Positions 36,227 through 46,458 are shown, numbered from the stretch's first letter. The stretch is 64,000 nt of DNA from Priestia aryabhattai B8W22 (GCF_000956595.1 NZ_JYOO01000009.1:1-64000), one strand, 5' to 3'. The notes: generated by a model not told the origin, from the sequence alone. Made by a program: numbers and translations.

Positions 36227-36661
36227 TTAAGCAATGCCTTGTTTTTTCGTTTTTTCACTCATATCTACATCTTTTATTTCTTCTTGTACCTTATTATTTT
36301 TTGTCATGCTAAGTATAAGCTGTGAAAATAAGCCCGTAACGCCTAACAAAATAATCGTTGCCACGATGATAACTAAACAAATTTGAATGCCGTACTGCTG
36401 CATAACACCTAATGAGTTCATAACAGAAATACCTGCTGGTACAAATAAAAATCCGATCAAAGAAGTTAAAGCCGTTCCCAGTGATTCAACTTGCTCTAGT
36501 TTAATAATCTTCAAGCAGAGTGCAAGAAATAACAGCACAAGTCCAATGACTGAAGCTGGCATCGGAAAAGGCAAATGCTCTGCAATAAAATCTGAAATCA
36601 ACATAATTACGGAAAAAATAAATGCTTGTGTTAAAAAGCCATACACTTTTTTAGCACTCAT
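36227..36661 (-). CDS. pftA: Pyruvate transporter subunit PftA (LrgA/CidA family)
   Basis: A 144-residue LrgA-family protein with four membrane segments and the motif [18 protein letters not shown]. It precedes pftB by 33 bases. AGAGGTGA is five bases before the chosen ATG; an in-frame GTG nine bases upstream overlaps that site. A cre-like site and a TATAAT -10 stand upstream, and lytST lies beyond; induction by LytT on pyruvate and repression by CcpA on glucose are expected. Confidence 0.9.
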   Translation of the reverse strand: MSAKKVYGFLTQAFIFSVIMLISDFIAEHLPFPMPASVIGLVLLFLALCLKIIKLEQVESLGTALTSLIGFLFVPAGISVMNSLGVMQQYGIQICLVIIVATIILLGVTGLFSQLILSMTKNNKVQEEIKDVDMSEKTKKQGIA

Positions 36662-36714
36662 TTCTTTCACCTCTCTCTGTTTGTTGACTTCATTATATAA
36701 AATGAAAATCGATA

Positions 36715-36728
36715 AGAAAGCGTTTTCA
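36715..36728 (-). promoter_or_regulatory. cre-like site at the pftA promoter
   Basis: Plus-strand AGAAAGCGTTTTCA, one mismatch from TGWAANCGNTNWCA. It is 54-67 bases before the pftA ATG and just upstream of a TATAAT -10 (on the minus strand, about 36694-36699), where CcpA would block RNA polymerase. Confidence 0.6.
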
Positions 36729-36781
36729 AATTAAAGAGTCAAATATTTGTGCTCACTTACAAAAATCGAGCCTTGAAATAC

Positions 36782-36818
36782 AAAAAACAGCTTGCCAAAA
36801 TGCATACGCAAGCTGTTT
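36782..36818 (-). terminator. Terminator after lytT
   Basis: On the minus strand AAACAGCTTGC / GCAAGCTGTTT with a 12-base loop and a T run. It separates lytST from pftAB. Confidence 0.85.
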
Positions 36819-36823
36819 CTTAC

Positions 36824-37564
36824 TTAAATTCCTAAACGTTTCTTCAATTCTTTAGCATATGTACGGCTGACAGGAACTCGCTCATCGTTTTTCATCACTA
36901 AATTATACGTAGAATTAAACCATGGCTGTACTTCGGAAATATGATGTACGTTAACGATATACCCCCGGTGCACACGAATAAACGACTGAGAAGGAAGCTT
37001 TTTTTCCAGCACAGCCAGCGTATCTGCAGTATGATAGGATTCTGCTATTGTCTGAACGGTGACTTCTCCTTCTATCAATCCTGCAAATAAAATATCCTCT
37101 ATATTCACTAACACAATCGAATCATCTACAGAAATTGCTAACTTTCCAGTTTGTGAAGAAGACTCTCCTATCGCTTCTTCTTCTTTGACAGGATGATGAT
37201 GGATACGCATTTTTTTATACTTATGAATGGCCTGCACCACTCTTTCTTCATCGAAAGGCTTCAAAATATAGTCAATTGCATCTACTTCAAAGGCTTGTAA
37301 AGCGTACTGATCGTACGCAGTTGCAAATATAATAGCTGGCGGGTTTTTCATTTTTTTAAGCCTTTTAGCAATATCAAAACCGCTGTCATCTGACAATTGT
37401 ATATCTAAAAATAATAAATCCGGCTTTTCATCCATCATTTTATCCAACGCCTCTTCGATACTTTCAGCTTCTTCAATGAAGTCTACTTCTTTCGTTCGAT
37501 GCAATAAATATTTTAATTCATCTCGCGCTAACATTTCATCATCTACTATTAGTACTCGCAGCAT
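36824..37564 (-). CDS. lytT: Response regulator LytT (LytTR family)
   Basis: 246 residues. The receiver domain has VDDEMLARDELK, the phospho-acceptor in LLFLDIQLSDDSG and the lysine in DYILKPFDEERV. The C-terminal LytTR DNA-binding domain has QSFIRVHRGYIVNVHHISEVQPW and RVPVSRTYAKELK. With LytS it should activate pftAB in response to extracellular pyruvate. The start abuts the end of lytS by one base. Confidence 0.94.
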   Translation of the reverse strand: MLRVLIVDDEMLARDELKYLLHRTKEVDFIEEAESIEEALDKMMDEKPDLLFLDIQLSDDSGFDIAKRLKKMKNPPAIIFATAYDQYALQAFEVDAIDYILKPFDEERVVQAIHKYKKMRIHHHPVKEEEAIGESSSQTGKLAISVDDSIVLVNIEDILFAGLIEGEVTVQTIAESYHTADTLAVLEKKLPSQSFIRVHRGYIVNVHHISEVQPWFNSTYNLVMKNDERVPVSRTYAKELKKRLGI

Positions 37565-37565
37565 A

Positions 37566-39317
37566 TTACATACCCTCGCTTTTTAATTCAATTGGTATAA
37601 CAAACGAAACCGCTGTTCCTTCTGTTACGTCAAACTCCAGTGTTGTCTCTTTTCCAAACAATCCGTGCAAACGTTGTTTAATATTGTAAAGAGCCGTCCC
37701 CGTTCCTTTTTCTGAAAAAACGGGCTGATTGCCAAGCAGTTGCAATCGTTTTGCGTCTATACCTTGTCCATTGTCTTTTACCTTTACGTATACATATTTA
37801 TCTTTTGTCTCAATATAAACTTCTACACGACAGTGCTTTTGTTTACGCGGAAACGCGTGCCGAATGGCATTTTCCACAAGCACTTGAAGAATAAATGGCG
37901 GAAGCAAGACATCATCTAGCCCTTCTTCAATATACATGTCAATTTCGTATTTATTAGGGAACCTGGCTTGTTCAAGCGATAAGTACGCGTGAACATGATC
38001 AAGCTCTTTTGATAACGGAATCAACAGCTGCCTTGCACCTTGCAAATTGGAACGAAAATAAATGCTTAGCTGCAAAAGCAGCTTTCTGGCTTTTTCCACG
38101 TCTTGTCTGCACAGCGCCGATATCGTATTAATGGCATTAAATAAAAAGTGGGGATTCACCTGTGCCTGTAAAGCTTTAATCTCCGCATCTTTTAGCAATT
38201 TACTTCGAAGCTCTGCTTCGCCGAGCTCTAGCTGAGTTGAAAAAAGTTTAGCCAATCCTTCTGCCAGCTCTTCCTCCACCCGGCTTAACCCGCTCGCATC
38301 TTTAAAATACATTTTTAGTGTTCCAATGGTAGTACCGTGAGAAGTAAGAGGCATCACAATGGCGGCATGAAGCGGGCAGTCTTTATGCTGACAATCAATT
38401 TGTTCTCTCGATTTTGCTTTCATAATTTTTCCTGTCTTCAGCACTTCGTGAGACAGCCCGGTAATTAAACTATGCGAAGGAACGTGGTGATCAATTCCTT
38501 CCCCTACATGAGCTAAAATTTTGTGCGTATCAGTTAGCGAAACAGCATCCGTACCTGTGAAGCGATGAATAATATTTGCAACATTTTCACATGATTCACT
38601 AGTGAGACCCTGACGAAAATGTGGAAGAGTTTGATCCGCGATTAATAATACTTTGTGTGTCTGAAGCGCTCTCATTTGTTCCTCTTGCCGTAAAATGGAC
38701 TGAATAATAGATAAGAAAATATAGCTCCCCGTGCCATTTACAATAATCATTGGAATAGCAATAATACTCACTAGCGTCCATGCCGAATCAAACGGTTTAG
38801 CAAATAATAAAATAATCAGCATCTGAAGCGTTTCCATCGCTATGCCTACAAGTGCAGCAAAGCGCGGTGTAATCGTTCGATGTTTTTTCCGGTAGGCATA
38901 GCCGATATATCCAGTTAACACCCCTGCTAAAACGGATGAAACTGCACAGCTAAATGCTGTACTCCCTCCTAACATAAAGCGATGAACACCGGCAAGTAGT
39001 CCTACTCCTAAACCAACAAAAGGACCGCCAAGCAGACCGCCCATTTCTACACCCATAATTCGCGTATTTGCAATCGAGCTTGATGGATCTACTTTTAATA
39101 ATAGGTCTTCATTTCGAATAATCGTTCCTTGAATTTCGATTCCCGTGTAGTTGCTAATAATGCTAAAAAGAGAAAAAATAAAAATAAGTACAGCTTTTCC
39201 TTTATACCCTTGCTGTTTGCGGAGAAATTGCCGAAAAACTTTTGTATGTGCCAGCAAAAAACCTAAAATGACAATAACTCCGACTCGTTCTACCATCATA
39301 ATTAATAAGTGAATCAT
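37566..39317 (-). CDS. lytS: Sensor histidine kinase LytS
   Basis: 583 residues: an N-terminal 5TM-LYT membrane domain (GLLGGPFVGLGVGLLAG, residues about 1-200), a GAF domain (GTTIGTLKMYFKD), then a His_kinase domain with the phospho-accepting His in QAQVNPHFLFNAINTISAL and a GHKL ATPase (VENAIRHAF, VKDNGQGID, GTALYNIKQRL). It forms an operon with lytT and is the pyruvate-sensing kinase of the PftAB system. Confidence 0.94.
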   Translation of the reverse strand: MIHLLIMMVERVGVIVILGFLLAHTKVFRQFLRKQQGYKGKAVLIFIFSLFSIISNYTGIEIQGTIIRNEDLLLKVDPSSSIANTRIMGVEMGGLLGGPFVGLGVGLLAGVHRFMLGGSTAFSCAVSSVLAGVLTGYIGYAYRKKHRTITPRFAALVGIAMETLQMLIILLFAKPFDSAWTLVSIIAIPMIIVNGTGSYIFLSIIQSILRQEEQMRALQTHKVLLIADQTLPHFRQGLTSESCENVANIIHRFTGTDAVSLTDTHKILAHVGEGIDHHVPSHSLITGLSHEVLKTGKIMKAKSREQIDCQHKDCPLHAAIVMPLTSHGTTIGTLKMYFKDASGLSRVEEELAEGLAKLFSTQLELGEAELRSKLLKDAEIKALQAQVNPHFLFNAINTISALCRQDVEKARKLLLQLSIYFRSNLQGARQLLIPLSKELDHVHAYLSLEQARFPNKYEIDMYIEEGLDDVLLPPFILQVLVENAIRHAFPRKQKHCRVEVYIETKDKYVYVKVKDNGQGIDAKRLQLLGNQPVFSEKGTGTALYNIKQRLHGLFGKETTLEFDVTEGTAVSFVIPIELKSEGM

Positions 39318-39394
39318 TTTTAGCCACCCTTTGCTGTCTGTTTCTATTTTATATTGTTACACTGATGGTGGCAGAAATCTAGCTTTACACATAT

Positions 39395-39431
39395 AAAAAA
39401 GCTGTTCGAATACGTACTGTATTCGAACAGC
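39395..39431 (-). terminator. Terminator after licH
   Basis: GCTGTTCGAATAC / GTATTCGAACAGC, a perfect 13-bp stem followed on the minus strand by TTTTTT. Confidence 0.92.
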
Positions 39432-39437
39432 TTGACT

Positions 39438-40766
39438 TTAAGCTTGAACCGTTTTAAAAAATTGAGGCAAGTAATCTTCATGAGCTTCTAGCATCTCATC
39501 GACAATTTGCTTAGCTAGTTTATCAGAAGCCACAAGAGGATTAATAGTTAAGGCTAAAATAGCTTTGTCATAATCTCCGGTCACTGCTGCTTCAGCTGCA
39601 ATCCGCTCAAATGACTTAATTGTTTGAACAAGACCTCTGACAGGTACAGGAAGGTCGCCCACTGAAATTGGCTTTGGACCATCTTTTGTAATGATACAGC
39701 TTACTTCTACGGCAGAATCAGCTGGAATGCTTGCTATAGCACCATTATTAATAGTATTTACAGGCTGAATATCGCCTTTATCCGTATAAATGGATGTAAT
39801 CAATCGAACCGCTGCATCACTATAATAAGCGCCGCCGCGCTGTTCTAATTGAGGCGGTTTAATGTCTAGGTTAGGATCTTTGTACAGTTCAAACAGCTCT
39901 TTTTCCAACTGTTTGACCACTTCTGCTCTCGTTTCACCTTTTTCATAATTAACAAGCTCTTTTTCTACCATTTCACGCGTTTTATAATAGTACATGTGAT
40001 ATGGACAAGTCAAAGCATTCAGCGATTTAGTAAATTCTGGCTCCCACCCAAGGCCTGCTACGTTTTTTACAAAGCTGCTGTTAGTTGGATCACTTAGTAA
40101 ATCAATAACTTGATCTTTAACACTTACGCCATCTACATATACATCTAATCCGTAGACCATGTGATTTAAACCAGCAAAATCAATTCGAATGCGAGAGTGG
40201 TCTACATCAAGCAGCTTAGCAATCCCCATTTCCATTCCGATTGGTACATTACAAAGTCCTACAATCTTTTTAATGTTACTATAGCGGAGCACAGCTTCTG
40301 TTACCATGCCTGCAGGATTTGTGAAGTTAATCAGCCAAGCTTCTGGACATAACTCTTCAATGTCACGGCAGATATCTAAAATAACGGGAATCGTGCGAAG
40401 TCCTTTAAATAATCCGCCCGGTCCATTTGTTTCTTGACCAAGCACCCCGTATTTAAGCGGTATTCTTTCATCTTTCGCTCGTGCATCTAACAAACCAACG
40501 CGAAATTGAGTCGTTACGAAATCCGCATCTTTTAATGCTTCTCTTCGATCTAACGTTAAATGAACGTCAATTGGCAAACCTGATTTTTTCACCATTCGCT
40601 TCGCTAAATTCCCAACAATCTCTAATTTTTCTTTTCCTTCTTCCACGTCTACTAGCCACAGTTCTCGAACTGGAAGTTCATCATATCGTTTAATAAATCC
40701 TTCTATCAGTTCCGGCGTATAGCTTGAACCTCCGCCAATCGTTACAATCTTAATACCTTTTGTCAT
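39438..40766 (-). CDS. licH: 6-phospho-beta-glucosidase, GH4 family
   Basis: 442-residue NAD+- and metal-dependent glycosidase. The start [18 protein letters not shown] is the dinucleotide fold; [26 protein letters not shown] (metal cysteine) and [13 protein letters not shown] (metal histidine) follow. It would split the phosphorylated beta-glucosides imported by LicBCA. Its start overlaps licA by four bases. It is the last gene of licBCAH. Confidence 0.95.
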   Translation of the reverse strand: MTKGIKIVTIGGGSSYTPELIEGFIKRYDELPVRELWLVDVEEGKEKLEIVGNLAKRMVKKSGLPIDVHLTLDRREALKDADFVTTQFRVGLLDARAKDERIPLKYGVLGQETNGPGGLFKGLRTIPVILDICRDIEELCPEAWLINFTNPAGMVTEAVLRYSNIKKIVGLCNVPIGMEMGIAKLLDVDHSRIRIDFAGLNHMVYGLDVYVDGVSVKDQVIDLLSDPTNSSFVKNVAGLGWEPEFTKSLNALTCPYHMYYYKTREMVEKELVNYEKGETRAEVVKQLEKELFELYKDPNLDIKPPQLEQRGGAYYSDAAVRLITSIYTDKGDIQPVNTINNGAIASIPADSAVEVSCIITKDGPKPISVGDLPVPVRGLVQTIKSFERIAAEAAVTGDYDKAILALTINPLVASDKLAKQIVDEMLEAHEDYLPQFFKTVQA

Positions 40767-41092
40767 AGTGTAATCCCCCCGGAAATTTTGATTGCTTCAT
40801 ATAAATCTACAAATTCAGTAGCCATTTCTTTTACCGTCATCGCATTCATTAAATGATCTTGAGCATGAATCATGAGCAGGGAAATTTCTGTGCTTTCCCC
40901 TCTAATTTCACCTTGAATTAACGACGTTTGAATATGATGAGCAGCATTTAATTCTTCCGCAGCTTGTGTAAGCTTTTCACGCGCTTCTGAAAAATTTCCG
41001 CTTTTGGCAGCCGCTATCGCTTCCATTGCTGAACTTCTGCCGTTTCCACCGTGTAAGATTAGTTTAAAAATATATTCTTGAATGCTTTCCAT
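40763..41092 (-). CDS. licA: PTS lactose/cellobiose-family IIA component
   Basis: 109 residues. The phospho-accepting histidine is in [15 protein letters not shown], typical of the family; [17 protein letters not shown] precedes it. It passes phosphate from HPr to LicB. The gene lies between licC and licH. Confidence 0.94.
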   Translation of the reverse strand: MESIQEYIFKLILHGGNGRSSAMEAIAAAKSGNFSEAREKLTQAAEELNAAHHIQTSLIQGEIRGESTEISLLMIHAQDHLMNAMTVKEMATEFVDLYEAIKISGGITL

Positions 41093-41105
41093 CCTTTATC
41101 CCTCC

Positions 41106-42473
41106 TCACACAATATCTTTCTTTGTATCACTTGGTACCCCTTCAGCTGCAGGCTGTATACCGTTTTCTTCAGTGAATTTTTGTTTATCCCACATTCTAA
41201 AGAAAGGATAATAAATGCAAACAGAGATTCCAATGTTAATAGCTTGCATAACTGCACCCGATAATTTCCCTCCTGTTGCCAAATATCCGGAAATAATCGG
41301 AGGCATAGTCCAAGGAACCGCAATACCTGCTGGTTTTGCTACCAGTCCTGTCGACATTGCAATATAGGTTGCTACTACCGTCACAAGAGGGGTAATAATA
41401 AACGGAATAAGCATCATTGGATTCATCACCATCGGAAGTCCAAAGATGATTGGCTCATTGATATTAAAAAGAGCTGGCCCTATTCCTAATTTACCAAGCT
41501 GCTTCATTTGTTGACTGCGCGCTTTTAAAATCATGGCAACGACTAGAGCTAGTGTCGCTCCGCTGCCTCCGATATTAATCCAAATATCAAAGAACTGCTG
41601 TGTAAAAATATTGGGTAATGCTTCATGGTTAGCAAATGCAATTCGATTTTCATCCATAGCTCCATACCAAATGGGAGCCATAATTCCACCGACAATATTC
41701 GCTCCATGAAGTCCACAAGACCACATGAGCATAATAACAAGCTCGGCAACTAGCGTACCGCCTAAACTGCCGCCTAGCACGCCTAAAGGCTTTCCAAGCA
41801 ATTCTCCAACAATATTATGCAGACTTCCAAAATGCGTCTGTTCTACTAACAAACGTAAGATCCAAATAAATGCGATTACCGTGAAGCCAGGAATAAGAGC
41901 GGCAAACGATTTTCCAACAGCGGGTGGAACTCCATCAGGCATCTTAATAACAATATCTTTTTGAATAAACCATCTGTAAATTTCTGTAGAGAGAATCGCG
42001 ACAATCATTGCCACAAAGAGCCCTTTACTTCCCATTAAAGCGGTTGGAATTCCGCCGTCTACTAAAATAGCTTCTTTGGCTCCGCTAGGGAGAAAGGACA
42101 CTTTATACGGAGTGGCGAGTAAAAAAGCTGCAAGTGAAATTGCCCCTGCGGACAAAGCATCCACCCCGTATTTTTCAGCTAACCGATAGGCTATTCCGAA
42201 ACAAGCAAGCAGGGCCATAATATCGAATGTAGCTCCAACTGGATAGGCCATTTTCGTTGCCCATTCTTTTCCAAAAATCCCTGCCATAAAGTCGTTGTAA
42301 CCTGGTATTGGTAAATTCGATAGTATTAAAAATACTGAACCGATAATAATGAGAGGCATTGTCAGAACAATACCGTCTCGAAGTGCTTGTAAATGGCGTT
42401 GACCCGCCATTTTTCCGGCAATAGGCATTACTTTGCTTTCAAGCATACTATTAAATTTGCTCATGTAGTCCAC
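41106..42473 (-). CDS. licC: PTS lactose/cellobiose-family IIC permease
   Basis: A 455-residue membrane permease with about ten hydrophobic segments. Family motifs include RDGIVLTMPLIIIGSVFLI near the start, WSCGLHGANIVGGIMAP and NINEPIIFGLPMVMNPMMLIPF, the last being the substrate-binding region. It imports and phosphorylates lichenan degradation products or cellobiose. It begins four bases after licB. Confidence 0.95.
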   Translation of the reverse strand: MDYMSKFNSMLESKVMPIAGKMAGQRHLQALRDGIVLTMPLIIIGSVFLILSNLPIPGYNDFMAGIFGKEWATKMAYPVGATFDIMALLACFGIAYRLAEKYGVDALSAGAISLAAFLLATPYKVSFLPSGAKEAILVDGGIPTALMGSKGLFVAMIVAILSTEIYRWFIQKDIVIKMPDGVPPAVGKSFAALIPGFTVIAFIWILRLLVEQTHFGSLHNIVGELLGKPLGVLGGSLGGTLVAELVIMLMWSCGLHGANIVGGIMAPIWYGAMDENRIAFANHEALPNIFTQQFFDIWINIGGSGATLALVVAMILKARSQQMKQLGKLGIGPALFNINEPIIFGLPMVMNPMMLIPFIITPLVTVVATYIAMSTGLVAKPAGIAVPWTMPPIISGYLATGGKLSGAVMQAINIGISVCIYYPFFRMWDKQKFTEENGIQPAAEGVPSDTKKDIV

Positions 42474-42477
42474 ACTC

Positions 42478-42783
42478 CTATTTTGAAACTAGTTGAGCTG
42501 CAAATTTTAATACTTGTTCTCCATTGCACGTTCCGTAGTGAACAGGATTTATAACGTCAACTGGCACACCTTTTTCTTCACCTAGCTTCTTAAGCTGCGG
42601 CAGCAAGTAGCGCACTTGAGGTCCTAATAAAAGTACATCTGCTTGATCAATATGGTTGCGGACAGAGTCACCAGGAACCGCCCAAATTTTATACTCCGTA
42701 CTTTGGTCCTGAGCGCTTTTTTCCATTTTTGTTACTAGTAAACTTGTAGACATTCCAGCTGCACAACATAATAGAATATTCAT
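42478..42783 (-). CDS. licB: PTS lactose/cellobiose-family IIB component
   Basis: 101 residues with the phospho-cysteine loop at the N terminus, [18 protein letters not shown], then [15 protein letters not shown]. It is the first gene of licBCAH. A cre site and a 23-bp palindrome lie upstream. Confidence 0.95.
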   Translation of the reverse strand: MNILLCCAAGMSTSLLVTKMEKSAQDQSTEYKIWAVPGDSVRNHIDQADVLLLGPQVRYLLPQLKKLGEEKGVPVDVINPVHYGTCNGEQVLKFAAQLVSK

Positions 42784-42842
42784 TGGTCATTCCCCCGTTT
42801 TTTTATTTTGTCATCTGTTTTGTTGATAGTTTTATCTTAAAA

Positions 42843-42856
42843 TAAAAGCGCTTACA
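42843..42856 (-). promoter_or_regulatory. cre site upstream of licB
   Basis: On the minus strand TGTAAGCGCTTTTA, one mismatch from the consensus, 60-73 bases before the licB start. Glucose repression of lic genes by CcpA is known in B. subtilis. Confidence 0.7.
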
Positions 42857-42869
42857 TTTATACACAACC

Positions 42870-42892
42870 TTTTTCCGTTAGTAACGGAAAAA
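42870..42892. promoter_or_regulatory. 23-bp palindrome, candidate LicR binding site
   Basis: TTTTTCCGTTA-G-TAACGGAAAAA, perfect 11+11 symmetry, directly upstream of the cre site and about 87 bases before licB. Position and symmetry fit the target of the PRD activator LicR encoded next to it. It lacks the T run of a terminator. Confidence 0.65.
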
Positions 42893-42913
42893 TTATGTTT
42901 GAACATTCAGACA

Positions 42914-42944
42914 AAAAAGAAGCCCTCTCTTGGACTTCTTTTTT
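42914..42944 (-). terminator. Terminator after licR
   Basis: On the minus strand AAAAAAGAAG / CTTCTTTTTT with a 12-base loop, starting at the licR stop codon. Confidence 0.8.
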
Positions 42945-44892
42945 ATCTAATATTTTTCATAAATACCTCTATAAACTCCTCATAATCCTTGCACTTTACT
43001 AAGCGCTGCACGACCTGCTTATCATCTACGACGCGGACTAACAAACTGTACATCTTCTGCAAATCGCCTTGATTATTTGCTTTTACACTTAAAAGACAAA
43101 TAAATTGGACAAGGTTTCCTTCCCACATAATCGGTTTTTTTAACGTGCAAATGGCCCAAAACGTCGTATCCGTTTGAGGAACCATAGGATGAGGAATGGC
43201 AACGAGATTGCCAAAACTTGTTGGTGATGCAGCTTCTCTTTCAAAAACAGATTCTATAAATTGAAAAGGAACTAGTCCTAGATGAGTTAATTTCTCTCCT
43301 AAAAAATGAAGCACTTCTTCTCTTGTTTGAAATTCTTGCTGTAAATATACTAATTCTTTTTTCGTGTATTCTAACGAAGACTGCGGTTTATTCTTCATTA
43401 AACATTCAATTTTTTTAAAATCATTGTTTCCTAGAATTGTGCTTACTTGTACTACAGGAACAGGAAGATCATCTGGAATTGGAATGGTACTAACAATAAA
43501 ATCTAAAGAGTGCAGCGACATTTGGTGGAGCTTATAATACTGAGTTGTTCCTAAAATAGTAAGATTTAATCCAAACGTAGCCTGCAGCTTATATGATAAT
43601 AGCTTGGCACTCCCTACTCCCGATGCGCATACAATCAAACAGCGCTTAGGCTGATTGATAATTTTCCGACGTTCAATGGCCCCTCCAATATGTAAAGCTA
43701 AATAGCCAATTTCCGTTTCATGCATGTCAATTTCAAGGCGATTTTTCAAAACCTTTCCAGCAATAATCCCAGCTTCAAAAGCGAGAGGGTAATGACTCTT
43801 AATTCCTTCAAGCATCGGGTTTCGCAGATTCATTCCATATTTATAGCGGTTGATAGCCGGTTTCAAATGTAAACTCATGCCAAGAATCAGCTCTGAATCT
43901 TCACTAATTCCTAAATGAAGCTCTTTTTCAATTGCTTCTAATATAGCTGCAGTTAATTCATAGATATTTGTGTCAATAAACTGCTTCACTTCTTTTTCTT
44001 CATGATTGCTATTGTTGAGCATTTTTGTACCTAACAAATGAATGGCGATATATGCCGTTTCTGACTTCGGAAAACGAATCTTGAATGCCTTTTCAATTTC
44101 CCTCACAATTTCAGCTGCCACTTCATATTCTTTATGCTCCATAATCTCAAGCAGATCTTCTGAATACAAAGAGATAAAATTTTCTTCTTGTATTCGCTTA
44201 CAAGCTATCGCTAAATGAATGATTAAATTGTTTAATCCAATGTCTGAAACCATAATATTGTATCTTTTTATTTGATTTAAAATGTGGGCTTTAATCGTTA
44301 AGATTGATTCTTGGGGCAGGATAGATATTTTATTGTATACCATATCTATTTCTTTATCTTTTCGGTTGAATATGTACTCAGACATACAGAATCTCATTTT
44401 CATTTCGTCCCCTTTAGCTTTCAAGCCATAGTTAGGACGTTTTTCTAAAAGAATATCATATTTACACAGCTGTTTTTTAACATCTCTTAAATCGTTTTGA
44501 ACCGTTGACTTGCTAATATACAACTCGTCTGCTAAATCTTCGAGCTTCAAATATTCGTCTGCTAGCAGCAATCTTTTAATTAAATAATGCACGCGGTCAT
44601 CAGGAACGGTTGGAATAGAAGTTGCATCAAATAATTGATTAGCCGAAAGTTCTTTTAATAGGTGATGGAACTGTTTTTCATCTAAAACGCTAAGTTCATA
44701 TCCTGTCCCACGAGCTGATTTAATTTTAGCTCCGTACTGAGACAAAATGTCATCTAGCTGTTTTATATCCGTTCGAATAGTTCGAGAAGATACTTGATTT
44801 ACTGTTGCTAAATATTCACTCGTAACGGTTGATAATGTAGACTGTACGGACATTAGTTCTCTTAATATGACGATCATTCTTGAATTAAGCAT
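42943..44892 (-). CDS. licR: LicR, PRD-domain transcriptional activator of licBCAH
   Basis: 649 residues: two N-terminal helix-turn-helix segments (SSRTIRTDIKQLDDIL and YISKSTVQNDLRDVKKQL), two PRD domains (YIAIHLLG and YLALHIGGAIERR contain the regulatory histidines), a IIB-like domain (CLIVCASGVGSAKLL) and a C-terminal IIA-like domain (GNLVAIPHPMVPQ). Phosphorylation by HPr and by the Lic PTS sets its activity. It precedes licBCAH in the same direction but has its own terminator. Confidence 0.94.
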   Translation of the reverse strand: MLNSRMIVILRELMSVQSTLSTVTSEYLATVNQVSSRTIRTDIKQLDDILSQYGAKIKSARGTGYELSVLDEKQFHHLLKELSANQLFDATSIPTVPDDRVHYLIKRLLLADEYLKLEDLADELYISKSTVQNDLRDVKKQLCKYDILLEKRPNYGLKAKGDEMKMRFCMSEYIFNRKDKEIDMVYNKISILPQESILTIKAHILNQIKRYNIMVSDIGLNNLIIHLAIACKRIQEENFISLYSEDLLEIMEHKEYEVAAEIVREIEKAFKIRFPKSETAYIAIHLLGTKMLNNSNHEEKEVKQFIDTNIYELTAAILEAIEKELHLGISEDSELILGMSLHLKPAINRYKYGMNLRNPMLEGIKSHYPLAFEAGIIAGKVLKNRLEIDMHETEIGYLALHIGGAIERRKIINQPKRCLIVCASGVGSAKLLSYKLQATFGLNLTILGTTQYYKLHQMSLHSLDFIVSTIPIPDDLPVPVVQVSTILGNNDFKKIECLMKNKPQSSLEYTKKELVYLQQEFQTREEVLHFLGEKLTHLGLVPFQFIESVFEREAASPTSFGNLVAIPHPMVPQTDTTFWAICTLKKPIMWEGNLVQFICLLSVKANNQGDLQKMYSLLVRVVDDKQVVQRLVKCKDYEEFIEVFMKNIR

Positions 44893-45152
44893 GTTTGCTT
44901 CTCTCCATTCTCAGAAGATTTCTCCCTTATAAAACAAATGAAAAGGGCTGGTTATTTTAAACAAAAACAAAAAATACCTAAACAGCAACAAACAGAAACT
45001 ACCTTTTTCTGTCCTTGCAGCTTAGGTTTTGCCTGCTTCATCAGTAACAACCCTAAAACAATAGGAATAAATGTCTTTATTTGTAATCTATCATTCTTTC
45101 TCTTTTTTTTCAATTTCAACTAAAGCATTAGGCTTAGTGGCATTAATGAAAT

Positions 45153-45731
45153 TTATGTGGTCTGTTTATACCGGTGTAGCCCCAATTCAAACGTACGGAT
45201 TAAAAAGTCTAGAGTCTCATCAGCGCTTAATGACATTCCAAATCCCCCTTTCTGCTCCAAAGAAGAAAACCCATGTAAAATACTGCGAAGACTTCTAACA
45301 GCATGAAGGGCTTCATTTTCTGGAAGATGATACGGTTTCAACACCTCCAGCACTAAAAATACGATGTTATCAGATGCTTTTTGTACTTCTTTATCCTGTA
45401 TCCTTGGTGCTACCGTTGCCGTTGCTTCGTATATTCCGGGAGATTTTCTTACAAATGAAACGTACGCTTTACTTAGCCGAGAAACAGCTTCTTCTCTAGA
45501 AGCATGTTCAACAGCACTTTTTAAAAGATAATATAGCTGCTGCAGTCCACTTAAAGCCAGTTCTTTGCGCAGCTCTTCTAACCCTTTTATATGGTTATAT
45601 AAAGACGGTGGACGAACATTTAGTTCTTTGGCTAATGTAGCAATTGTAACAGCATAAAATCCTTCCCGATTGGCCAAACTTTCACCTGTTTGAATCACCT
45701 TTTTGAAATCTAGTCCTTGTCGCGGCGACAT
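45153..45731 (-). CDS. TetR-family regulator with WHG-type C-terminal domain
   Basis: 192 residues. The N-terminal HTH reads FYAVTIATLAKELNVRPPSLYNHIKG. The C-terminal part resembles the WHG domain of TetR proteins (RSLRSILHGFSSLEQKGGFGM). It follows a metallo-hydrolase gene by four bases, so the two are co-transcribed. Twin palindromes before the hydrolase gene are its likely operators, giving autorepression. Confidence 0.88.
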   Translation of the reverse strand: MSPRQGLDFKKVIQTGESLANREGFYAVTIATLAKELNVRPPSLYNHIKGLEELRKELALSGLQQLYYLLKSAVEHASREEAVSRLSKAYVSFVRKSPGIYEATATVAPRIQDKEVQKASDNIVFLVLEVLKPYHLPENEALHAVRSLRSILHGFSSLEQKGGFGMSLSADETLDFLIRTFELGLHRYKQTT

Positions 45732-45735
45732 CCCT

Positions 45736-46458
45736 TCATCTCCTTTTTTCTATTTTTACTTTTGCTTGTTGTATTGCTTTTTCCATCAATTTTAGCGGCT
45801 GAGAAAGAATTTTTCCGTGTCCAACAGCAAGAAGTGACGGGTTTAGTTCATATAGCTTTTCTGCACTTTTAAGCGCTAGCTCTTTGCTCCACGTTCCAAA
45901 GGCAGGAAACGGAAACAGCGGTTTTAACTGACCTGATACCGCAACTCCTCCTCGCACTTGGAAAGAATCTCCGGCAATTAATGCGTTCGTTCTCTCGTCT
46001 AAAAAAGACATAGACCCAGGTGTATGTCCAGGTGTAAAAATAGGAGCAAGTGAGCCTATATAAGACTCTTCTTCGATGAAATGATCAATTTTAGTTGAAA
46101 TCTTTCCTAGTTTTGGTATTCCTCCACGGATTGGGTTTTGAGGTTCTTCAGAATCGAGTGTGAAATCTCCTGAAAATAATCGATAATCCCTTTGCGACAT
46201 ATAAACAGAAGCATTCGGCAAACTTTTCTTCAACGTATCAATCGCTCCGATGTGATCTTCATGAGTATGTGTAAAAACAATTCGAGTAATCGGTTTTCCA
46301 ATTTGAACTGCAGCTTTCAAAATACCTGACGCGCTGTAAGGAAGAGCTGCATCAATTAACGTAAGACTGTCTTTCTCTTCGACTAAATAACAATTCACTG
46401 GAAAAAAGCGAGGCAAAAACGTCAATTGATACAACATTTTCTCACGAACTATTCTCAT
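45736..46458 (-). CDS. Metallo-beta-lactamase-fold hydrolase
   Basis: About 240 residues with the metal motif HTHEDH, then TPGHTPGSMSF, LIAGDSF and a late VGHGK. These are the usual residues for a dinuclear metal site. The exact substrate is unknown; relatives include lactonases and glyoxalase II-like enzymes. The ATG at 46458 has GATGAGG upstream and is chosen over an in-frame TTG 21 bases earlier. It is first in an operon with the TetR regulator. Confidence 0.87.
   Translation of the reverse strand: MRIVREKMLYQLTFLPRFFPVNCYLVEEKDSLTLIDAALPYSASGILKAAVQIGKPITRIVFTHTHEDHIGAIDTLKKSLPNASVYMSQRDYRLFSGDFTLDSEEPQNPIRGGIPKLGKISTKIDHFIEEESYIGSLAPIFTPGHTPGSMSFLDERTNALIAGDSFQVRGGVAVSGQLKPLFPFPAFGTWSKELALKSAEKLYELNPSLLAVGHGKILSQPLKLMEKAIQQAKVKIEKRR

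Noticed and set aside
42870-42892. Intrinsic terminator for licR
   Set aside because: The palindrome has no T run and a separate good terminator sits directly after licR.
44938-45298. Two overlapping open frames upstream of the TetR gene, and a 50-odd-codon minus-strand frame starting with TTG
   Set aside because: No ribosome-binding sites. They are low-complexity and mutually antisense; the second plus-strand frame overlaps the TetR gene. The minus-strand frame has a membrane-like segment but too little support.
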